64,000 nt of DNA from Callipepla californica brunnescens. Lineage: Eukaryota > Chordata > Aves > Galliformes > Odontophoridae. Position numbers and translations under genes: made by a program. Shown here in pieces: positions 9,374 to 21,425 of the stretch. Within the stretch, counting starts at the first letter, position 1, and each line of letters starts with the position of its first letter. The notes under the pieces were generated by a model. It made no database searches. It worked only from the letters and a program-made list of their open reading frames with translations, and was not told the DNA's origin. The DNA is taken from positions 1,035,625 through 1,099,624 of the forward strand of contig JALIRH010000113.1 of NCBI GenBank assembly GCA_023055505.1, in the 5' to 3' direction.

Positions 9374-10079
9374 ACACCGTGACACGCTCACATACTTGTA
9401 ATCTATTTTCCTAAGAGCACAGTTGGAGAAAAGTTGAGATTTTTCACAGATCTACACGAAGAGTCAGCTTGTTAATTTTCCACTTGTGCACTTGAGGGGG
9501 TGGTGGTGCATACTCAGAGTACACCTGTAGCCTGGAAAGCAACTGACAAGCTGCATTGCTCCGGAAGCAGGTAGCACGCACTTGGATCGCTGAGTGCATC
9601 TGAACACTTATTTCTCAGCTGTAGCCACTCTTAGGCTTTGCAAAGGCTGACAGCTTGAAGATAGATGGCTGCCAACCACTAGATCACATTACCTGCAATT
9701 CTTTTGCATAATTCACCCCCGCAAAAAAGTATTACTGAATGTATACAGTTATATTTAATGGATTACACACTGGTGGCAGAAGCAGGTCTTAAAGAGGTTT
9801 ATTTAATAGGCAAAAAAGAAAGAAGAACCGGATTACATTCCTGTAGTCAATGATGAATGGCACTGACTTCTGAGTGTCTATACAGAGTTCTCCATGCACC
9901 AGCAAAAGTATGAATTCTCTCTCACCTGGCCACACTAGCTTGAAGTGCAGGAATTCAGGATTTCAGACCCAAACTTCAAGTTTAAATTTCTTATCTATTA
10001 GCCAGTACAGCAACTGTCCCCTCTGCCACATGAGCTGAGAGAGAAGCTGCCCCTCATCTCTCATCTTCAGCAGTGTGTG
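9374..10079. other. Unassigned intergenic sequence (unit 1)
   Basis: No supported gene or RNA was seen. The stretch is AT-richer than the gene region and contains CCCCGCAAAAAAGTATTACTG and AGTTATATTTAATGGATTAC, the place where the other lineage carries a CR1 insertion. Equivalent stretches are at 18387-19092 and 27400-28105, and, split by the CR1 insertion, at 39157-40323, 49412-50578 and 59679-60845. Confidence 0.6.
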
Positions 10080-10345
10080 GCGATGGGACGAGGGGAAAGG
10101 GCCACAAACTGTGGCATAGGAAGTTTCACAAAACTGTGCGTGGGAACTTCTTCACAGTGCAGTGACGGAGCACTGGCACAGGCTGCACAGAGAGGTGGTG
10201 GAGTCTCCTTCTCCGGAGACGAACGTCCGAGACCCGCCCGGACGCCTACCTGTGCAACCTGGTCTACGGAGCTGCTTTGGCAGGGGGGTTGGACTCCATC
10301 ATCTCTATAGAGGTCCCTTCCAACCCCTACAGTTCTGTGATTCCC
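10080..10345 (+). mobile_element. CR1 LINE 3' end (unit 1)
   Basis: GAACTTCTTCACAGTG, GCACTGGCACAGGCTGC, AGAGGTGGTGGAGTCTCCTT and GGGGGGTTGGACTCCATCAT followed by TTCCAACCCCTACAGTTCTG form the end of CR1 ORF2 and its 3' untranslated tail in sense orientation. Open frames across it are remnants of the LINE frame. Confidence 0.85.
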
Positions 10346-10348
10346 CAT

Positions 10349-11639
10349 GTGGGCTTGCCAGGTGTCCCGGTGTGAGCATACCCTCTGTTCCTAACCGTGC
10401 ACATGGTCAGAAAGTAGCTGGAGGCTTCAGCATGAGCTCTGCAGGCTGCTGCAGTCTGCCACAAACAGCCATGCACCTCACTCAGTGTGAGCGGAGACCC
10501 CAACCCCTTTGGGCTGCCCCTGCAAACCGCACAGCCCCTTGCCCTGCTCTGTGGCACAGTGGAAAGATGGAGCAGTACTGGCTGAAGCTGCTCAAATCTA
10601 ATCTCTCTGCCCTTTTTATCTGATCCTTACAAATTGTTCCTGTCTTTAGAAGTCTGAGAGTCAACACTGAGCTTAACAGGTCTTTTCCAGTGTATGACGT
10701 ATTCATTACGAAGCCCTGTCCCTGTTCAGTCATCTAATAAGGGCTGTACTAAGGCTGCAGCCTTCATCAGCACAGGTATGAACGGGGTCTTCTTTCTTTG
10801 CCTGTTGCTGTGAAATCTATAGGAAACCAAGATCTGTGCAACCGCTCCCTACAGATGTCTCTTAACTGTCCGCTTCAACGCAAGGTTTTGTGTGGGTATA
10901 CTACCTGACTCATCCACACCAGGTTAGCACAACAGCCAGGACACATTCCCTAAGAAGGGAGTATTTCTTGATCAAGCTCATTTAATCCACTTCACCATAT
11001 TTCTAATCTCAGTCAGCGTTGGAGGACACCCTGCAGTGCTCCTGTACGCAGCAAGCACATACAGTGTTCAGTTGGCGTTAGCAGACATGCAGGAGTGCAT
11101 GGAAGAGCTGTTAAACCATACTAGAATCACTGAAACAGTCACAGTTGTTCAGCAAATCAATACAGCCAAAACTGTGTCCAAAAAAAAAAATAAAAAAATA
11201 AAAAAAATAGAACAGTAAAAAACCGACCTATTTTGCACATGCCAATAGCTCAGTTGGTTCCTCTCACAGATTCACTTTCAGAAGGAAACAAGGAAGACAG
11301 GCATGCACACAGATCCATTGGCGAGCCCGTTTCAAGGCAGGGACAGCACAAAGGCACAGATTTTAGTCATTAAGACATTTGGAACCGGTATTATTTTCTC
11401 CGTAATTTTTGGTCCCGAAGGACTTTGGAGAACCTTTTGGCCTTCCCCCTTTGGATAAGCAGAACCATGAAAGAATAACATGAACATGAGAACCTGCGTA
11501 GCACAGAAGCCTCACACTGCACAACAACCACAGGACGGACAGACAGGAAACGGTACTGGGCACAGTGGCTACTGGGGTGAGGTTGCTCTCCTGCCCTCTC
11601 AGCAGATATTTTCCCAGTCATCCTCTGATTCATCCAAAA
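10349..11639. other. Unassigned intergenic sequence with an A-rich tract (unit 1)
   Basis: I find no supported gene here. An A-rich tract with AATAAA words lies at 11180-11208; it could be the tail of a decayed retroposon or a distant polyadenylation signal. Equivalent stretches: 19362-20652, 28375-29665, 40593-41912, 50848-52170 and 61115-62437. The last three contain an extra 31-bp segment (41750-41780 in the first of them). Confidence 0.55.
11180..11208 (+). repeat. A-rich tract (unit 1)
   Basis: A run of ten or more A interrupted by single T bases. Units 2 and 3 have the same form (20193-20221, 29206-29234). Confidence 0.8.
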
Positions 11640-11790
11640 AAGGCACAGAATGGCTGAGGTTGGAAGGAATCACTTGGGATCATCTAATCGATACTGATAA
11701 GATGCTCTCCGTCTTCTCTTCTCCAGGCTGAACAGATGCAACTCTCTCAGACTCAAAGATTGGAAGGGACATCAGAAGAGCACTGCCATG
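11640..11790. mobile_element. Short CR1-derived fragment (unit 1)
   Basis: CACAGAATGGCTGAGGTTGG and TCTTCTCCAGGCTGAACAGA with CTCTCTCAGACTC resemble antisense CR1 words, but they are joined irregularly. A decayed copy is likely. Equivalents: 20653-20803, 29666-29816, 41913-42063, 52171-52321, 62438-62588. Confidence 0.5.
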
Positions 11791-11803
11791 GTTTTATGAT
11801 TTC

Positions 11804-12363
11804 TGTTATTGATATTCCACATCATAACATCATGTAGTGCATTAAGAGTAAAAGAGTTAATGCTCCTGCTCCGTGGATCATCGATAGTTCTGGGTGTACC
11901 TGTCTCAGAAGAGAGGAAGAACTTCATTCTCCAGAGGACCGTGCGACGCTTTGTATTTTTACGTGTTTCCACCCAGAGGGAAAGATAAAAACTGTCTGCG
12001 GTCACGGGACCGTCTCTCTTCCCTTCGGGATCGAGCTCAGCAGTGGGTGTTTGTTGCAGCCATCCACCTTCAGCATTAGCGTAAGGCCTTTGGTTTATTG
12101 GACACGCTCTCTCTTGCTCACTGTATTTGATTCATCAGCCTCAATTCCAACTATATTGTATTATATTGTCTTATTTTGCTTTCTGATATCTTATTTAGTA
12201 AATTAGCTTTCCTCCTCAGATCGTTGCCGCTGGTTTGTTTCTCGGCCCATCTCCCTTCTCCTTTTTTCCCTTTCCCCCTTCCCCTTCCCTGGGGTGTGGG
12301 CCCGTACGTCCCCTGCCTCAACTGTCACGGTACCGGGTCAAACCGTCCTGCAAACCACTGACA
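11804..12363 (+). mobile_element. LTR-like block at the right end of unit 1
   Basis: It begins TGTTATTGATATTCC and ends CTGACA, giving TG...CA termini. It has a TATA-like GATAAAAAC near 11985, and its last 290 bp match the LTR segment at 1973-2246 that is followed by a primer-binding-site-like sequence. Flanking bases do not form an obvious target duplication (GATTTC left, ATCACC right), so the element was probably rearranged. It abuts the CR1 start of the next unit. Confidence 0.6.
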
Positions 12364-12412
12364 ATCACCTACTCTGATTCTCCCGCTGGAGCAGGAACAC
12401 CGAGATTAGCTC

Positions 12413-13303
12413 ACGCAGGAACATATCCAGGAGGGTTCTGAACATCTCCAGAGAAAGAGACCCCTCTCCTCACAGGACAGATCCTCCAGGCTCTTAGTCA
12501 CCTCCATAGCCCTTTGCTGGGATCACTCTAGGAGCTCTATGTTATTCTTGTACTGGAGAGCTCAGAACTGGGCACCGTACTACAAACGTGGCCTCACAAG
12601 GGCAAAGTACAGGAGGAGGATAACCTCCCACAACTTGTGAGCCACACTACTGAGGTACCCCAACACACCATCCTCTTTCTGGGCCACTGTGGCACACTGC
12701 TGACTCACAGCCAACCACTTACCACTCAGTGCTGGTCCCAGGAAGCAGCAACACTGCCTCTTGACAAGTTCCTCACAAAGCTAAACAAAGCACTGCTAAA
12801 TGAATGACCAATAATTCCATGGAAGAAAAACTCAACTCATCCAACAAACCCCAAGGATCCTAAGTACCACAGACTCTATTTCAGAAAGAGGCCTTACCCC
12901 AGGAGACACACTCCTTTCCGAGGCTAGCCCTTAAATGCACCCAGGGAGGGATGGACCTTGGGTCCACGTGGGAAGCACAGGTGAATTGCTTGTACCTCTG
13001 CTTCCTGGGCCAGCTACCCCTTCACAGGCCGCTGAATAATCAGTTCAGGCTGTGACATAACTGTTCCACTACAGCAGGACACCCAGGTCCTTCTTGGCAG
13101 AGCTCCCATCCAGCCGGTCAGCTCCTAACCTGTACTAACGCACACGGTTAATCCTCCGCACGTACAAGATTCTACACTAGCCCTTGTGGAACTTCATGAT
13201 GTTCTTTTCCGCCCAACTCACAGCCTGTCCAGGTCTCTATGAATGGTAGCACAGACCTCCAGCGAATCTGCCACTCCACTCAGTTTGGTATTGCAGCGTC
13301 TGC
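12413..13303 (-). mobile_element. CR1 LINE fragment, antisense, with internal insert (unit 2)
   Basis: Copy of the unit 1 antisense CR1 displaced by 9013, with the insert at about 12724-13065. Confidence 0.8.
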
Positions 13304-13595
13304 GGCACGGACTCAGATGTGGATGATCCAAATTGTTTATTCCAGGTTCTAACGCCCCTTATATCCGTTCACAAGTTGTCTGTTCTAACTTTCCCACCTG
13401 CCTTCACATGACAGCAAAATACTCCTCAAACAGTCCTTAACCGTTCACGCAGGCACTTAGCCAATCAGGGTCATGAGTCATTCCAAGAAACTCACTCTTC
13501 CCCCAGTTGGGGTCTGCCATCACACAGCTTACTTGAAATTGTTTTCCTTTTCTTCTGGAGTGTCCTTGGTTCTCAGCCTTCCTTTCTCAAGGCAA
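13304..13595 (-). mobile_element. Candidate antisense solo LTR remnant (unit 2)
   Basis: Same sequence as in unit 1, with the reversed AATAAA and TATA-like words in the same order. Confidence 0.35.
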
Positions 13596-13705
13596 GGCTG
13601 GACGTGGCTCTGGGCAGCCTGCTCTAGTGGTTGGCGGCCCTGCCCACGGCAGGGGGTTGAAACTAGATGATCTCTGAGGCCCTTCTCAACCCAGGCCATT
13701 CTATG
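13596..13705 (+). mobile_element. CR1 LINE 3' tail (unit 2)
   Basis: Sense CR1 tail ending CCATTCTATG, directly upstream of gene 2's 5' region. Confidence 0.8.
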
Positions 13706-14203
13706 GGAAGATGAAGAGCGTTGGGTGGAATGGTGGCTCCAGTAGCTCCAGAGGACTGCACCCTCCCCGCTCGCTCCCTCTGTGCCAACTGCTGCAGCTG
13801 CTCCGCAGGAGCTGTGCTCCTCCCACCCGGGATAGCAGGGGCTCCTTCGCTCTCCCTGCGCTCCTTTGGCGGTGTTTTTCCACAGTTATAGTTCCGTGTG
13901 ATGGGCCCATCACTGAAGGCCTCTGTCCTGAGCTGATCCGCCTGAGCTCTTGCCCGAAAAGGCCGGGGAACAGCGAGCAGCAGCAGCACGGTCATCACAG
14001 CCTTGCTGGACTTGTGAGGGCAAACGAGCGCTCTGTGGGCTCTGGAAAGCTCCGGGAGGGCAGCCCAGGGCCTGGGATCCAGTCCTTCCCGCTGAGAGCC
14101 CACAGGCTCTGCGTGGCCCTACACGGGGTCAGGTCTGGGTACTAGGGCGGGCCGGCCATGGCTCTGCTGTGCTGAGCTGGGCTGTGCCGCACCGCACTGT
14201 CCC

Positions 14204-14248
14204 TGCGTCATAAACGTTGCCATGGCTCCCAGCTGGTGACGCGGCAAC
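14204..14248 (+). promoter_or_regulatory. CRE-like and RFX/X-box-like cluster upstream of gene 2
   Basis: TGCGTCAT, GTTGCCATGG (14216-14225) and TGACGCGGCAAC are unchanged from unit 1. Confidence 0.5.
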
Positions 14249-14374
14249 ACGCATCACAAAGGGATGACAAAGAGGGGACCACTTTGGGGCGAGGCAGAGT
14301 CTCAGTGCCACTTTGCCCGTGAACTGGCTGGAGAGAGGAGCTCGACTGCTTGGCTCTCTCTGAGCGTCGCAGGC

Positions 14375-16786
14375 ATGGCTGATTTCTGGGGAACGAGCTT
14401 CTTCGTCCCCAGCCTAGAGGAACACATGATCTTCTACTTCATTCTCTGGAACGTACTGACCATCTCGTTATTCGTTTTCATGTGCACCTCGTGGAGTCGG
14501 AAGGTAGGAGTCAGGGCTGGTGCTGAGGCAGACACTGCAGCACAGGGAGAGGGCTCACGCGGTGGGGGCCAGGGCCATCCCCAGGGCCGGGCTGGGGGCC
14601 CTGCCTGGGAGGAGAGGCCGTGGCCCAGTGCGGCCTGGCCTGGCTCGGCCGGGAGTTCCCTCTGCCCGGCTGTGCCCTGGGTTGGTGGCTGCCCCTGGGG
14701 ATGCTCCCTTCTCACCTGCAGCTTTCCTTGCCCGTACAGAAACAGAGACAGGGACAGAGACAGAGACAGCGCCAACATGGAGGCAACCAGGAGCCCCACG
14801 TGCCCACCACCCCATCACGTGCTCCTCATCAGCTCCCTCTGTCTTCTTTGCCAGCTGTTTCGGACTCCCACACGTCTTCACAGCACTCGAGGATTCAGTA
14901 AGTGAAACTGTCCCCTCTTGGAGCAGGGCAGCCCACACCAGTCAGCTCCCACCAAGTAGAATCCCACTAACACTGATCTCTGTTCTGCAGTAGCTGTTCT
15001 GTGGCCACACAAACGGATGGTTGGCAAGACAAAAACTATCATTCAATGTCCACGCAAACAGATGGTACATGGGCCATAGTCAATACGTTCAGAAGAAGTC
15101 CGGAGAGCTTGGTCACCTGCGTGGAGACGTAAGACCGCTGATAGGGGATGGGGGCGGGCACAGGGGCTGGGTTTGGGGAAATGCAATACTGCAGTGAGTC
15201 AAGGAAGGGCACACGGAAATTGTGCATTCTGTAGACTTGAAAAATCGGAGAGGCAGTGCCCTTGTAGAGGGGTCTACCACTGAGATGCAGGGATGACAGC
15301 ATCATCCTCGCTGCGTGCCTGCAAGCAGGGATGATCGAACACGGGCCCGCACTGGTTGGGACCCCGTGGAAATGACACAGCCTGCCAATGCCTCTGAGGT
15401 GGCAGAAGAGCCCTGGGGTCCTCAAAAGTATTTGGCTTTCAGCTGCCCTCATCTTCCTTCTCTTTCTCCATCTCGCACAGGTTCAACTTGGAAAGGCCCG
15501 TGGAGATGTTGAAAAGCTCCATCCCTGAAACGAAAGCGGAGCTGGAACTAAGCCACGACAGTCAGAAGAAGTCAAGTGTGATGGCGGTTCCTGCAGTGCA
15601 CTTCAGGGATGAGGCTATGAAAAGTCACCTGGAGGATCCTAACGTAAAAATGCAGGCACCACAGCTCCTGGGGAACCCACACTGCAGGCTGCCTGGCAAT
15701 GAAGCATCCCAGCACGTGGCTCCATCCAACGCTGCAGCCCCGGTTGGTGCAAGACCAGTAACAGTGGGAGGGAGGTGTTCCCCCGGGGGCGCAGTCATTA
15801 AGCAGCGGCGCCAGAAAAATCCTGCTGCTGCCCAGCAGCCTGTGGAGCTCCTTGAACACACACACACGGAAAAGATTTCTACAGGTGTGCAGAGGAGTAT
15901 ACAGCCACAGGGTGCCCGATTCCAGACCCGGCAAGCACATGGAGAGATGAGCCCGAGAGACACGGCAGCAGGACACAGGACACCTAGGCCAGACACACCA
16001 CCTGTGCCATGCGGTGGCTGCTGTGTGACAGACCTCCTGCGCCGTTTCATTCAGCGTTCCTGGTCCAGGCTCCAAGCCGCACGCAAGTCTGACTGTTCCA
16101 AGACCAGGAAGAGATGTAAGAAGCATTCAAGGAAGGGAAAAGAGCCCATCGAGAAAAACAGAGTCTTGGAACCAACCACGCCGGACACAGATCAGTGTGA
16201 GACTAGAGGATCACGCCCAGCGGCCAAAAGGGAAAGGCCACGTCCACCTCTGGAGGCAACTAAGAAGGACTTGGTGGCATCTCCAGGTAAGACCTGCAGT
16301 GGTGCCAGTGAGGCCCCAGGTGCCAGTAAGGGATGATGGAGCCGGGGTGGTGGCAGCCACAGGCACCTGCAGATGCTGCCTCTCGTTGTCTGTAGGGAGC
16401 CAGCCCATGTGCAGCTTCCTGGGAGCAGGCTGCTCTTGGAGCCCCAAGCTCCTGCCCCATGCGAGTGTGTTCTTCATCTTGCAGGTGTCCAGGCGGGCAC
16501 AGCCGCAGTGAGCAGCGGATTGCCACCAGATGATACCACGGGACAGGAGCAGAAGGGCAAGGGACCTACCCAGGACAAGCCAGCTCCTCCAAGAAGAATG
16601 TCCCCAGAGATCCAGAAGTCCTTCAGTGAGTCAAAACCATCAGATCTGGCACGGCCTCCAGATCCCATCAAGATCAGCACTCCAGTCCCCGCCAGGAAGG
16701 ACGTCCAAAGAATTCTCAGTGAACTGGATGAAATCATGGAAACTATTGAAGATATGCAGCAGAAGATGAAGGCTTCTGTTTCATAA
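14375..16786 (+). CDS. Gene 2: five-exon unrecognised membrane-anchored protein, 509 aa
   Basis: Exons: 14375-14503, 14740-14897, 14994-15128, 15481-16286, 16485-16786. Exons 1-3 encode the same residues as gene 1. Exon 4 has QRRQKNP, STGVQRS and QAARKSD where gene 1 has QRCQKNS, STAVQRS and QAACKSD. Exon 5 has PAPPRRM, RILSELDE and DMQQKM where gene 1 has PARPRRM, RILNELDE and DMQRKM. All frames are open and all splice borders are intact. The exon 3 acceptor reads CAGTAG, so two adjacent AGs could be used, both in frame. The heptad-like C terminus keeps its hydrophobic positions. Confidence 0.72.
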
Positions 16787-17106
16787 CAATCCACAGCAAT
16801 GACAAGCAATCAAGAACTTACTTCACAGCAGAGCAACCTCTGCAGAGAACACGGTGTGGAAGGGCAAGGGATGCCCCAAGAAGAGATCTGACTTTGGGTC
16901 GCCCTGCACTACATGTACCAAAGCCCCACACTGCAGCCAGCCAGGCACTGAAAGCTCCCAGAGACTGGCTGCATCTGCAACTGCAGCTCCATGTGCAGGA
17001 AGATAAGAGAAGGTGACAGAAGACTCAGCCCAGGAGGACAGGGACACGAGACAGAGTCTCAGTGCCACTTTGCCCGTGAACTGGCAGGACAGAGGAGCAC
17101 CTCCAG

Positions 17107-18386
17107 TACACTCGTGACATTGTTGTGTGGGGTGATACAGCAGAGGAAGTTTTTAAAAAAGGAGAGCGAATAATCCAAATTCTTCTGGGTGCTGGTTTTG
17201 CCATTCAACGGAACAAAGTGAAGGGACCTGCCCGAGAAATTCAGTTCCTGGGAGTAAAATGGCAAGATGGGCGTTGCCGCACCCCAGTAGATGTGGCTGA
17301 CAAAATCACCAGTATGTCTCCACCCACTAGCAAGAAAGAGACACAGTCTTTTCTGGGTGTAGTAGGTTTTTGGAGAATGCGTGTTCCAAACTACAGCTTC
17401 GTTGTGAGCCCCCTTGATCAGGTGATGCAGAAGAAGAATGATTTTGTGTGGGGTCCTGAACAGCAGCAGGCTTTTGATCAAATTAAACAGGAGATAGCCC
17501 GTGCCGTGGCCCTGGGGCCAGTACAAATGGGACAGCACGTAAGGAACATCCTCTACACCGCTGCAGGAGAGAAAGGTCCCACTTGGAGTTTGTGGCAAAG
17601 AGCCTCTGGGGAGACCCGAGGCCGACCCCTTGGATTCTGGAGTCGAGCGTACAGGGGGTCTGAGGAGCGCTACACTCCAACTGAGAAGGAGATCTTAGCC
17701 ACGTACGAGGGGGTTTGAGCAGCTTCTGAAGTAATCGGTACTGAAGCGCAGCTCCTCCTGGCACCTCGACTGCCAGTGCTGAACTGGATGTTTAAGGGAA
17801 AGGTTCCCTCCACCCTACATCATGCTACTGATGCCACCTGGAGTAAGTGGACTGCGCTGATTACACAGCCGGCTCGGATGGGAAACCTCAGCTGTCCAGG
17901 CATCTTAGAGGTGATCGTGGACGGGCCTGAAAGCGAGAACTTTGGAACATCACCATCAGAGGAAGTAGCACGTGCTAAAGAGGCCCCGCCATATAATGAA
18001 CTACCAGACAATGAGAAGAGAGATGCCCTGTTCACGGATGGATCGTGTCGTATTGTTGCAGATGGAAGGCTGCTGTGTAGAGCCCCACACGACGAGTTGC
18101 AGAGGCCACCAAAGGAGAAGGAGAATCAAGTCAATTTGCAGAGGTAAAGGCTGTCCAGCTGGCCTTAGACGTGGCTGAACGGGAGAGGGGGCCAACTGCT
18201 GTATCTTTATACTGACTCGTGGATGGTGGGAAATGCTTTGTGGGCGTGGTTGCAGCAATGGGAACAAAATGACTGGCAGCGGAGGGCTAAGCCTATTTGG
18301 GCTGCTGAACTGTGGAAAGACATTGCTGTCCGAACAAAGAATAGGGTTGTAAAGGTGCGCCGTGTAGATGCTCATGTTCCTGCATA
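17107..18386 (+). pseudogene. Retroviral pol fragment: end of reverse transcriptase plus RNase H (unit 2)
   Basis: Same fragment as in unit 1 with the same in-frame TGA (17716-17718) and the same RNase H frameshift. The two open pieces (17125-17718 and 17776-18147) are unchanged at protein level from unit 1. Confidence 0.85.
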
Positions 18387-19092
18387 ACACCGTGACACGC
18401 TCACATACTTGTAATCTATTTTCCTAAGAGCACAGTTGGAGAAAAGTTGAGATTTTTCACAGATCTACACGAAGAGTCAGCTTGTTAATTTTCCACTTGT
18501 GCACTTGAGGGGGTGGTGGTGCATACTCAGAGTACACCTGTAGCCTGGAAAGCAACTGACAAGCTGCATTGCTCCGGAAGCAGGTAACACGCACTTGGAT
18601 CGCTGAGTGCATCTGAACACTTATTTCTCAGCTGTAGCCACTCTTAGGCTTTGCAAAGGCTGACAGCTTGAAGATAGATGGCTGCCAACCACTAGATCAC
18701 ATTACCTGCAATTCTTTTGCATAATTCACCCCCGCAAAAAAGTATTACTGAATGTATACAGTTATATTTAATGGATTACACACTGGTGGCAGAAGCAGGT
18801 CTTAAAGAGGTTTATTTAATAGGCAAAAAAGAAAGAAGAACCGGATTACATTCCTGTAGTCAATGATGAATGGCACTGACTTCTGAGTGTCTATACAGAG
18901 TTCTCCATGCACCAGCAAAAGTATGAATTCTCTCTCACCTGGCCACACTAGCTTGAAGTGCAGGAATTCAGGATTTCAGACCCAAACTTCAAGTTTAAAT
19001 TTCTTATCTATTAGCCAGTACAGCAACTGTCCCCTCTGCCACATGAGCTGAGAGAGAAGCTGCCCCTCATCTCTCATCTTCAGCAGTGTGTG

Positions 19093-19358
19093 GCGATGGG
19101 ACGAGGGGAAAGGGCCACAAACTGTGGCATAGGAAGTTTCACAAAACTGTGCGTGGGAACTTCTTCACAGTGCAGTGACGGAGCACTGGCACAGGCTGCA
19201 CAGAGAGGTGGTGGAGTCTCCTTCTCCGGAGACGAACGTCTGAGACCCGCCCGGACGCCTACCTGTGCAACCTGGTCTACGGAGCTGCTTTGGCAGGGGG
19301 GTTGGACTCCATCATCTCTATAGAGGTCCCTTCCAACCCCTACAGTTCTGTGATTCCC
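19093..19358 (+). mobile_element. CR1 LINE 3' end (unit 2)
   Basis: Copy of the unit 1 CR1 tail with a C-to-T change in GAACGTCTGAGACC, shared with unit 3. Confidence 0.85.
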
Positions 19359-20192
19359 CATGTGGGCTTGCCAGGTGTCCCGGTGTGAGCATACCCTCTG
19401 TTCCTAACCGTGCACATGGTCAGAAAGTAGCTGGAGGCTTCAGCATGAGCTCTGCAGGCTGCTGCAGTCTGCCACAAACAGCCATGCACCTCACTCAGTG
19501 TGAGCGGAGACCCCAACCCCTTTGGGCTGCCCCTGCAAACCGCACAGCCCCTTGCCCTGCTCTGTGGCACAGTGGAAAGATGGAGCAGTACTGGCTGAAG
19601 CTGCTCAAATCTAATCTCTCTGCCCTTTTTATCTGATCCTTACAAATTGTTCCTGTCTTTAGAAGTCTGAGAGTCAACACTGAGCTTAACAGGTCTTTTC
19701 CAGTGTATGACGTATTCATTACGAAGCCCTGTCCCTGTTCAGTCATCTAATAAGGGCTGTACTAAGGCTGCAGCCTTCATCAGCACAGGTATGAACGGGG
19801 TCTTCTTTCTTTGCCTGTTGCTGTGAAATCTATAGGAAACCAAGATCTGTGCAACCGCTCCCTACAGATGTCTCTTAACTGTCCGCTTCAACGCAAGGTT
19901 TTGTGTGGGTATACTACCTGACTCATCCACACCAGGTTAGCACAACAGCCAGGACACATTCCCTAAGAAGGGAGTATTTCTTGATCAAGCTCATTTAATC
20001 CACTTCACCATATTTCTAATCTCAGTCAGCGTTGGAGGACACCCTGCAGTGCTCCTGTACGCAGCAAGCACATACAGTGTTCAGTTGGCGTTAGCAGACA
20101 TGCAGGAGTGCATGGAAGAGCTGTTAAACCATACTAGAATCACTGAAACAGTCACAGTTGTTCAGCAAATCAATACAGCCAAAACTGTGTCC

Positions 20193-20221
20193 AAAAAAAA
20201 AAATAAAAAAATAAAAAAAAT
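20193..20221 (+). repeat. A-rich tract (unit 2)
   Basis: Same form as in unit 1. Confidence 0.8.
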
Positions 20222-20816
20222 AGAACAGTAAAAAACCGACCTATTTTGCACATGCCAATAGCTCAGTTGGTTCCTCTCACAGATTCACTTTCGGAAGGAA
20301 ACAAGGAAGACAGGCATGCACACAGATCCATTGGCGAGCCCGTTTCAAGGCAGGGACAGCACAAAGGCACAGATTTTAGTCATTAAGACATTTGGAACCG
20401 GTATTATTTTCTCCGTAATTTTTGGTCCCGAAGGACTTTGGAGAACCTTTTGGCCTTCCCCCTTTGGATAAGCAGAACCATGAAAGAATAACATGAACAT
20501 GAGAACCTGCGTAGCACAGAAGCCTCACACTGCACAACAACCACAGGACGGACAGACAGGAAACGGTACTGGGCACAGTGGCTACTGGGGTGAGGTTGCT
20601 CTCCTGCCCTCTCAGCAGATATTTTCCCAGTCATCCTCTGATTCATCCAAAAAAGGCACAGAATGGCTGAGGTTGGAAGGAATCACTTGGGATCATCTAA
20701 TCGATACTGATAAGATGCTCTCCGTCTTCTCTTCTCCAGGCTGAACAGATGCAACTCTCTCAGACTCAAAGATTGGAAGGGACATCAGAAGAGCACTGCC
20801 ATGGTTTTATGATTTC

Positions 20817-21376
20817 TGTTATTGATATTCCACATCATAACATCATGTAGTGCATTAAGAGTAAAAGAGTTAATGCTCCTGCTCCGTGGATCATCGATAG
20901 TTCTGGGTGTACCTGTCTCAGAAGAGAGGAAGAACTTCATTCTCCAGAGGACCGTGCGACGCTTTGTATTTTTACGTGTTTCCACCCAGAGGGAAAGATA
21001 AAAACTGTCTGCGGTCACGGGACCGTCTCTCTTCCCTTCGGGATCGAGCTCAGCAGTGGGTGTTTGTTGCAGCCATCCACCTTCAGCATTAGCGTAAGGC
21101 CTTTGGTTTATTGGACACGCTCTCTCTTGCTCACTGTATTTGATTCATCAGCCTCAATTCCAACTATATTGTATTATATTGTCTTATTTTGCTTTCTGAT
21201 ATCTTATTTAGTAAATTAGCTTTCCTCCTCAGATCGTTGCCGCTGGTTTGTTTCTCGGCCCATCTCCCTTCTCCTTTTTTCCCTTTCCCCCTTCCCCTTC
21301 CCTGGGGTGTGGGCCCGTACGTCCCCTGCCTCAACTGTCACGGTACCGGGTCAAACCGTCCTGCAAACCGCTGACA
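20817..21376 (+). mobile_element. LTR-like block at the right end of unit 2
   Basis: TG...CA block matching 11804-12363. It joins the CR1 of unit 3 through CTGACAATCACCTACTC. Confidence 0.6.
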
Positions 21377-21425
21377 ATCACCTACTCTGATTCTCCCGCT
21401 GGAGCAGGAACACCGAGATTAGCTC

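Larger units (their letters stand above)
3355..12367 (+). repeat. Tandem unit 1 (9013 bp)
   Basis: The first complete unit of the array, bounded by the recurring CCTACTCTGATTCTCCC junction at 3355 and 12368. It contains one five-exon gene and one dead pol fragment. It differs from units 2 and 3 only by scattered substitutions and has exactly the same length. Its left neighbour is retroviral gag rather than another unit. Confidence 0.95.
12368..21380 (+). repeat. Tandem unit 2 (9013 bp)
   Basis: Direct head-to-tail copy of unit 1, with all internal features displaced by 9013. No length change is apparent across the unit. Its gene encodes the same protein as the gene of unit 3. Confidence 0.95.

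Noticed and set aside
10162..10623. 153-aa plus-strand frame MTEHWHRLH
   Set aside because: The translation matches the end of CR1 and its untranslated tail plus flanking sequence; it is a LINE remnant.
11221..11300. tRNA-like or small RNA gene near the A-rich tract
   Set aside because: AATAGCTCAGTTGG resembles a tRNA D-arm, but I found no matching acceptor stem, anticodon arm or T-arm at the right distance.
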